A model generated the notes under the pieces. The model was given only the letters and a program-made list of their open reading frames with translations. It searched no databases and was not told the DNA's origin. This document shows positions 58,138 through 64,000 of a DNA stretch of 64,000 bases, piece after piece. The translations under genes were made by a program, and so were the position numbers. Source of the DNA: Panopea generosa (Eukaryota > Mollusca > Bivalvia > Adapedonta > Hiatellidae); assembly GCA_029582155.1 (NCBI GenBank), contig CM055911.1:28866014-28930013 (forward strand), read 5' to 3'. Within the stretch, counting starts at the first letter, position 1; the number at the start of each line of letters is the position of its first letter.

Positions 58138-59580
58138 TTTCATTTATTTCTTCTTTTATTTTTTTTTATATTTTACTTTCCGATAATGTGAACGTATTCT
58201 ATCCCGTTCGACAATTCACCAATAAAAGCTGTTAAAGTATTAAATTAATCAAAACCTGTGTAAAGCAAATGAAACAATTTCATAAAAATACTTTTATTAA
58301 AATGTTAAAGCAATTTATCGTTTAATATTTGGAAATACCGAAGCACTTAGCCTAGCTTACTAAATTAAGTTATATAAATAGATTACTATATCTTGTTCAC
58401 ATAGTTACAATAAGGTCTATATATTTTTCTGTTTTTGTTGTTTTGTTACTGTTATTTTATAGTTTTTTTATTTATCTATTTATTTTTTTTATTTTTATTT
58501 TTGTTTCTTTTTATTTTTCTTTGCTCTTTTCTGATTATCTATCTATTCATGTTTTCCTTTTATTTATTTATTAATGTTTTGGTGCAGTACAAGAGAAAGA
58601 AAATGTATATTAATTATTCACGGCTAAGTATTAATTTTGTCCAGTTATTATTTTCCATTTAAATATCACTTACATTTTAAAAGAAATATTATGAAAATAA
58701 AAAATAAATATTTGTTAATAAAACGAAATTCCTGAAATGAAAAAAAAGCTAAATCACCAGTGAAGAAGCCGATAATTCTGCGTTTTCCAGACGATGAGAG
58801 TTGCAAGCCGCCTTTTCCCGCCTTTTTTGCCGCCCCTATTCCAGGACTATAATTTTGCCGACTGCCGACCGTTTAATTACCGTCGATACTATAGTAAAAG
58901 GGCGGAAACCTTATTCTTGAAAAGTGCGATTATCACAGTGGGGAAAAACACCTGCCGGAATTTAATGGGGTTTTATTAACTCTAGCCAATAAATGAGTAT
59001 AAATTTTAATTTAGCGGGTTTGTATAGTTTTTCGAATCACTTTTTTTTCCTTTCTCGTTTTTTGTGTGTGTTTTTCAAGAGTTTGTTTATTTTATTAATG
59101 GTATTTTTTTCTATTTATAAAAGTAGAAATTATAAATTATTACTTTAAAGTGCTTTATTGTTTTTATTCAAGTTTTGTAGATTATTCGTTTCTTTTTTTT
59201 CTTCTTTTCCCCCCATCTTTTTCCTTTGTTCGGTTTTAATTTGTTGATTTTTTTCCAGTTACTTGTAATTTTGATTAATGACATTTAGACGAAAATATTC
59301 AGATATTATAAACTATTTTTACATTTTTTTTTTTGCAGTAAAACCGCGATATTTCTATAACACGTCTACAACTGAATCCGCCTTATTTTACTACACAAGT
59401 TGCGTTTTGGTTGCATATAAATACTGGCAAAAGATATATATAACTTATTTACATAATTATGTATAAGCAAGATAATCCAGTTTGTTTTATATTAATGATG
59501 GTGGTGACGGACATGTCAGCCAGTTTGACGGTGAAAGTATAACTGGTAAGTCGGGACGCTCATAACATCAGCTTTGTACT
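58138..59580. other. Unique DNA, T-rich with a motif-dense island at 58750-58990
   Basis: The island differs from its T-rich flanks (CAAGCCGCCTTTTCCCGCC, CTGCCGACCGTTTAATTACC, AATGGGGTTTTATTAACTC, TAGCCAATAAATGAG). The 61-codon frame in it has no domain. The remaining DNA is T-rich and featureless. Confidence 0.35.
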
Positions 59581-59624
59581 CTATATCGTCCGATCAAGAT
59601 TAACATGGACAGATCGATATTTCT

Positions 59625-59975
59625 TGATGATGATATGATGATGATAGCAATTATGCTGATAATTATGTTGTTTGTGGTGCTGCTGCTGCTGATGATGCTA
59701 CTAACGATGTTGATGTTGTTGCTGCTGCTGCTGCTGATGATGATGATGATAATACTGATGATGATAGCAAATGTGCTGATAATGATGTTGTTGATGTTGT
59801 TCGTGGTGCTGCTGCAGCTGCTACTGCTAATGATGATGATGTTACTAACGAAGTTGATGTTGCTGATGATGATGATAATGATGCTGATGATTATGATTAT
59901 GCTGATGATTATGACTATGATTATGATTATGATTATGATCATGATTATGATTATGATGTCAATATAATGATGATT
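59625..59975. repeat. GAT/GCT trinucleotide-rich tract
   Basis: Degenerate runs of GATGAT, GCTGCT, GTTGTT and GATTAT triplets fill about 350 bp. Frames on both strands are low-complexity (Met/Leu on plus, Ile/Ser on minus) and follow from the triplets. Confidence 0.9.
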
Positions 59976-60745
59976 ATAATTATGCTGATGCTTACACTGA
60001 ATGAGCAGGAAGAACAAAATGTCAAAAAAACTGTGTCACTGTGACACCGATGGCGAATACAGAGTACAATATAACCACCAATAAAACAGTGGCTTACTTA
60101 CTACCATAGACAATATAAACTCTCCCAATATGGCGGCAAACATTACCCGCTCAGTGCATGATGTATGCTTCATACCCAGATGTTTTGATTTATTGTCAGA
60201 CTCTAACAATGTGAGATGCAAGGTACGTAATAAAAAAATGAAATTAAAAAAAAACACAAAACCAGAATGCATACAGAAACGCTGAACCGGTCATTGTAGT
60301 GTGAAACATTTATTATTGACCTGTTGTAACCTCGAATTAATTCAAACATTTTGCCATTAGAAAAGATAATGCCTTAAACGCCGACCCCAACAAATGAATA
60401 AACAAAGCCGGCAGCGATGCTTTTATTTATTCCTTTTCTTTAGACAAGCAAATGGGAATAAAATGCTTCAGATCTGGAAACACTATAATTACGCCGGTTT
60501 TGACGTTGAGGCCCGTCATGTGGGCTCGATGTTAGATCGACGCGTACAGTGGTTCTGATTAATCAGTGTTTAAGCATAAATACTGGGGCAAATTTTGTAA
60601 GCAACACTTGTAAGCGATACAACACTTGTAAATGATATAACACTTATAAGCGATAGTATGCATCACCATGGAGGATGAGGCTTTTTAACACAAATTAAAG
60701 ATACTTGAGACTATTTACTTAACTAACAATTCAATTATGTTGTAT
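59976..60745. other. Unique DNA, possible regulatory island
   Basis: CCAATATGGCGGCAAAC (60125-60141) resembles a YY1-type site, and 60330-60580 is motif-rich and non-repetitive. A 78-codon minus-strand frame (60036-60272) has no recognised domain. Confidence 0.35.
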
Positions 60746-60748
60746 GAA

Positions 60749-61239
60749 ATCAGCGCGTAAACATCAGTGTATAAACATCAGTGCATTAATTCCCAGTGTA
60801 TAAACATCAGTGTATAAACGCCAGTGTGTAAACATTAGCCCGTTAACAGCAGTGCATAAACACCGGTGTTTAAACATCAGTGTATAAAACATTAGCGCGT
60901 AAACATCAGTGCATAAACACCAGTCTATAAACACCAGTGTATAAACGTCAGAGCGCAAACAACAGTATGTAACCGTCAGCGCGTAAACATCAGCGCGTTA
61001 ATATCAGTGCATAAATACCAATGCGAAACCGCCAGTTCGAAACCACCAGTATGTAAACATCAGCGCGCAAAAATCAGTGCGTAAAAATCAGCACACAAAC
61101 ATCAGTGCGTAAAAATCAGCGCGCAAACATCAGTGCGTAAACATCAGTGCGCAATTATCAGTGCGTAAAAATCAGCGCGCAAACATCAGTGCGTAAAAAT
61201 TAGCGCGCAAACATCAGTGCATAAACATCATACGTAAAC
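60749..61239. repeat. 14-bp minisatellite (TAAACATCAGTGCG-like), about 35 copies
   Basis: Units alternate CGTAAACATCAGTG, CGTAAAAATCAGCG and GCGCAAACATCAGT. The right half shows regular dimers of TCAGTGCG and TCAGCGCG units. Confidence 0.93.
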
Positions 61240-61530
61240 ACAAAAAAAGAGATGTCTCTGAAATGCTCTAATATACATCTGCCTAGGCAAACTCTGATAC
61301 AACTCGTATTTTTGACACCAGCGATGTCATATTGCAGTATATGCTTTGTAAACATTAGCTCTACTTATCTGCTGCTAGAAATCACTGTCTCTATGGACTA
61401 TCATGAAAATGTTTAAATACAAAATACATAGATTTGTTAATGGAATCGCGTGTACAGAAGTCAACTCAGTCAACGAGTGCGAAACAATTTCAAGTACGAC
61501 TTCATTATCTTGTGGATATTCTATGTCGGC

Positions 61531-61893
61531 CATTTACCATAACTATAAGTGATAAGACAAAATAAAGTCATATACCATATTTATAAGTGCTAAGACATAT
61601 TTAGTCATTTACCATAATTATAAGTGAAAACACATATTTAGTCCATTTACCATAATTATAAGTGAAAACACATATTTAGTCATTTACAATAAAAACACAT
61701 ATTTAGCCATTTACCATAATTATAAGTGAAAACACATATTTAGTCAATTACCATGATTAGTAAGTGAAAACACAAAGTTAGTCATTTACCATAATCATAA
61801 GTGAAAACACATATTTAGTCATTTACCATGATTATAAGTGAAAACACAAAGTTAGTCATTTACCATAATTATAAGTGATAACACATATTCAGA
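61531..61893. repeat. 37-bp minisatellite, about 9-10 copies
   Basis: The unit contains TCATTTACCATAATTATAAG and TGAAAACACATATTTAG (37 bp). One unit near 61680 is shortened (TTTACAATAAAAACACATAT), and units with CAAAGTTAG alternate with CATATTTAG at the right. Confidence 0.93.
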
Positions 61894-62094
61894 ACAAAAA
61901 TAACAAAGCACCAATGAACACTTATCTGTACATGATTATATGAAACCATCCCCACCACGCGTATATGCTAACGTTATCATTATTATATAAAGTATATAGA
62001 TTCAACAATTTAGATGTATACAAACGTTTGACCTCTGACACACAGTGTGATACTTGTTTATATTATTTCTGTTCGGTGCAGACGACATGACCAT

Positions 62095-62165
62095 TGTGGG
62101 ATGCATGCTCAAGGCAATGTGTCTGGGAATCGAACAATCGATCGATCTGAACTAGCGGGGCCTCT
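62095..62165 (-). mobile_element. Possible tRNA-like SINE head (weak)
   Basis: The minus strand reads GGCCCCGCTAGTTCAGATCG and TTGTTCGATTCCCAGACACA, like A and B boxes. The spacing is short for a complete head and no body is recognised. Confidence 0.3.
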
Positions 62166-62249
62166 ATAACTTTATATTGCAAGAATAAGGTAATTTTCTA
62201 CGTCGAAGTTTAGAAATACGCTTGTAAATTTACGAAACCCCTAATTTTG

Positions 62250-62720
62250 TTGCATAAAGCGTTTTAGACTGACATCTGCCGGGGGTTTCATTAGTTATTT
62301 TCTCCCATACCCTGTTATTATAAAGCAACATTTTGGTCGGAATACGAAATAACGACAAGACTCTTTCTCTCTTAAGTGATTTCTATAGGAGCCGATGTTG
62401 GTCCGTACGCCTCGTTAGCAATGTTTGCAAACTTTTGATAGGTGATGCAATTTACTGTGGCAAATGGGGTGTTCTATATTAGGTATTTTTTTTACAAATT
62501 GCTCTGGGAAGTTTTATTAGATTATAAAAAATGAAGGATATTAACTTTTTTTATGACTTAAACGTCAATTACTACCATAGATTAATAAAAACACTCAATA
62601 GTGCATGAACCGCGCATGTATTTAATGCATTAATGTAATTACGATTTGCATATTAATTTAGTCATTTCGTAATTTTAATCACTTAACTGATACGTAATAT
62701 ATGCAAATTTTACCGTATTC
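62250..62720. promoter_or_regulatory. Motif-dense unique island with two POU octamers
   Basis: ATTTGCAT (62644-62651) and ATGCAAAT (62701-62708) are perfect octamer sites in opposite orientation. GTTTGCAAAC (62423-62432) is a palindrome containing a forkhead-type TGTTTGC. AT-rich homeodomain-like words lie between. No frame is open through it. The regulatory reading is inference. Confidence 0.25.
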
Positions 62721-63165
62721 AAAAACAAATAAAAAAACAAATTAATATAATTGTTCGAAGTTGTGGCTTAAGTGATGCACCAAAATGAACTGGTTCAAAG
62801 CGCGAGGGTAAATAAAAATTAAATAACATAAGTGATACACTGTCCGTCTGTTTGTTGTACTAAAATACTATCATAAAGTTTCGATACCCGACTGGGTCAA
62901 ACCAAAATGCTTTTATATTTGGAATTTCTTGGATGTTTTCGTTTGGATTTTAATATTAGTCGAGCTCTAATGATAATAATGATATATTAAGTAATAATAA
63001 TGATATCGATAATGAAAGATTTTTAAACGAGAAAGGTCATTTGAAAGGTCAATCTTCCGTAAGAACCTTAAACATTATTTAGTTCAAAGCGGCAAATCAC
63101 ACAAAAACAGCTGTATATTTATGTGTGTTTGTTTGTTTCCGTACTTGATTATTCAAGCAATTAGA
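62721..63165. other. Unique AT-rich DNA, nothing recognised
   Basis: No gene, RNA or element is supported. Confidence 0.5.
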
Positions 63166-63169
63166 GATA

Positions 63170-63364
63170 CATGATGAATTCAAGGAAACTTAAACAAACC
63201 AAAAAAAGCAAGAATGAAGATAGTCAGATTGAAGACATTAAGACTGAAATAAGTTTGTGAAGCAAATATAATATAAATGAAGCAGGAAGCAAACAAATAT
63301 AAGAATAATGAAATATGGAATTTTAAGTATGAAACAAAGATAGCATCAAGTAAGTATGGAAAGA

Positions 63365-63400
<36 letters not shown>

Positions 63401-63950
63401 TTTAGCGTCGTTTTTTTGCCATCGAGGACTAACAGACGATCAGTTAACATAATCACTGTTTCCTGGGATAAACCAGTACTCGAGCACACCCCATCTCCGC
63501 AAGTAACTGATAACTTTCCCACTTGAATCAGTGGTGGGAGACGAATGATAATAAGACGCAATGTCGTATATCAAACATCACGGAAATTGTGGCCAAACGG
63601 GGACTCGAAGTTACGACCCCTGTATTGACAATCAGACTCGCTAACGACTGGGTTATCGGGCTCGGCGTATGGAAAGAAAAAAGAAAACAATAATAAAGTA
63701 TGGAAATAAAAAGAAAAAAAAAGAATGAAGTATGGAAACTAAAGAAGAAAGCTAGAATGAAGAATGGAAAGTAAAAACCGATAACAAGAATGAAGAATGG
63801 GAACAAACAAAGAGTACAAGAATACAGTAAGTATGGAACGAAAAAAAAAATTAAATGATGTATGAAATAAGTATGGAAAGAAGCAAAGATTAGAGTAAAT
63901 ATGGAAACAAGCAAAGAACTAAACAAGTTTGGTAATAAGTAACAAGGAAA
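63170..63950. repeat. Degenerate purine-rich AAGTATGGAAAG repeat, split by a SINE
   Basis: Phrases AAGTATGGAAAG, AGAATGAAGAATGGAAA and AAGAAGCAAA recur irregularly on both sides of the SINE at 63366-63667. The minus-strand 144-codon hydrophobic frame (63962-63528) is the translation of this tract plus SINE and is not considered a gene. Confidence 0.7.
63366..63667 (-). mobile_element. SINE family A, full length with 11-bp target-site duplication
   Basis: On the minus strand the head is a diverged tRNA-like sequence (CGATAACCCAGTCGTTAGCG, GTCGTAACTTCGAGTCCCCG), followed by the full family body including GATAACTTTCCCACTTGAAT in reverse and the tail (CAAT)n, seen on plus as (ATTG)n. TATGGAAAGAA flanks both sides (63355-63365 and 63668-63678). 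This is the clearest integration footprint in the window, although the surrounding repeat also contains TATGGAAAG, which weakens it slightly. Confidence 0.85.
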
Positions 63951-64000
63951 CTTTGAAAACAAGTACAGTATGAGTATCGTAAGCTATGAAAGATTAGTGA

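Noticed and set aside
60749-61239. Possible CRISPR-like array (short repeated word every 14 bp, also at 57311-58137)
   Set aside because: Units are directly adjacent with no unique spacers, and the DNA is eukaryotic in character. These are minisatellites.
63528-63962. A 144-codon minus-strand hydrophobic frame
   Set aside because: It is poly-purine repeat read in reverse, giving Phe/Ser/Leu, and it runs through a SINE. No real membrane protein pattern.

Overview
The window looks like non-coding, AT-rich eukaryotic DNA from an invertebrate, most likely a mollusc and probably a bivalve. That assignment is an inference. It rests on several families of tRNA-derived SINEs whose central motif (AGTTACTTGCGGA) and 3' modules resemble SINE superfamilies known from molluscs, on decayed non-LTR retrotransposon 3' ends with the CX2C..H..C finger usual in invertebrate LINEs, and on the absence of compact bacterial-type genes, ribosome-binding sites or operons. 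I could not support any intact protein-coding gene, rRNA or functional tRNA. The long open frames (up to about 450 codons) all lie inside minisatellites whose unit contains no stop codon.

Layout. 1-9 kb: a 300-nt polypyrimidine tract, small minisatellites (71-74, 13, 38 and about 90 bp units), a (TAG)n and an (AAT)n microsatellite, a 240-bp tandem duplication, and SINEs of two families. 9-14 kb: mostly unique AT-rich DNA, a minus-strand LINE tail, one weak membrane-type ORF next to a CCAAT-containing stretch, and a SINE. 14.6-18.3 kb: a 23-bp array, SINEs, a palindromic fold-back element and a 20/40-bp array. 18.4-23.2 kb: a 41-bp satellite. 25.1-26.05 kb: a 16-bp array that carries a fragment of the 41-bp satellite. 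26.3-35.5 kb: a 9.2-kb satellite of about 35-bp units with a 142-bp higher-order repeat at one end and an exact-looking 817-bp internal duplication. 35.5-46 kb: unique islands with dense regulatory-type motifs, an 11-bp array, a pair of related TIR elements, hairpin repeats, a second SINE group and a G/T-skewed tract with a G-quadruplex motif. 46-52 kb: three more arrays, including a 22-bp minisatellite of about 100 copies. 52-58 kb: unique sequence, a SINE with a very long TAAA tail, a LINE fragment, and 52-bp and 39-bp arrays. 58-64 kb: unique islands, a trinucleotide tract, 14-bp and 37-bp arrays, and a SINE inserted with an 11-bp target-site duplication.

By my boundaries, about 40% of the window is tandem repeat, in more than twenty arrays whose units mostly do not resemble one another. 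The mobile elements are non-autonomous or decayed. What remains is unique DNA in pieces of 0.3-1.5 kb, some of which could be non-coding regulatory elements of genes outside the window. No operating multi-gene system is visible. The points most worth following are the traces of exchange between arrays, the 817-bp duplication, the shared modules among SINE families, the paired TIR element, and the motif-dense unique islands.
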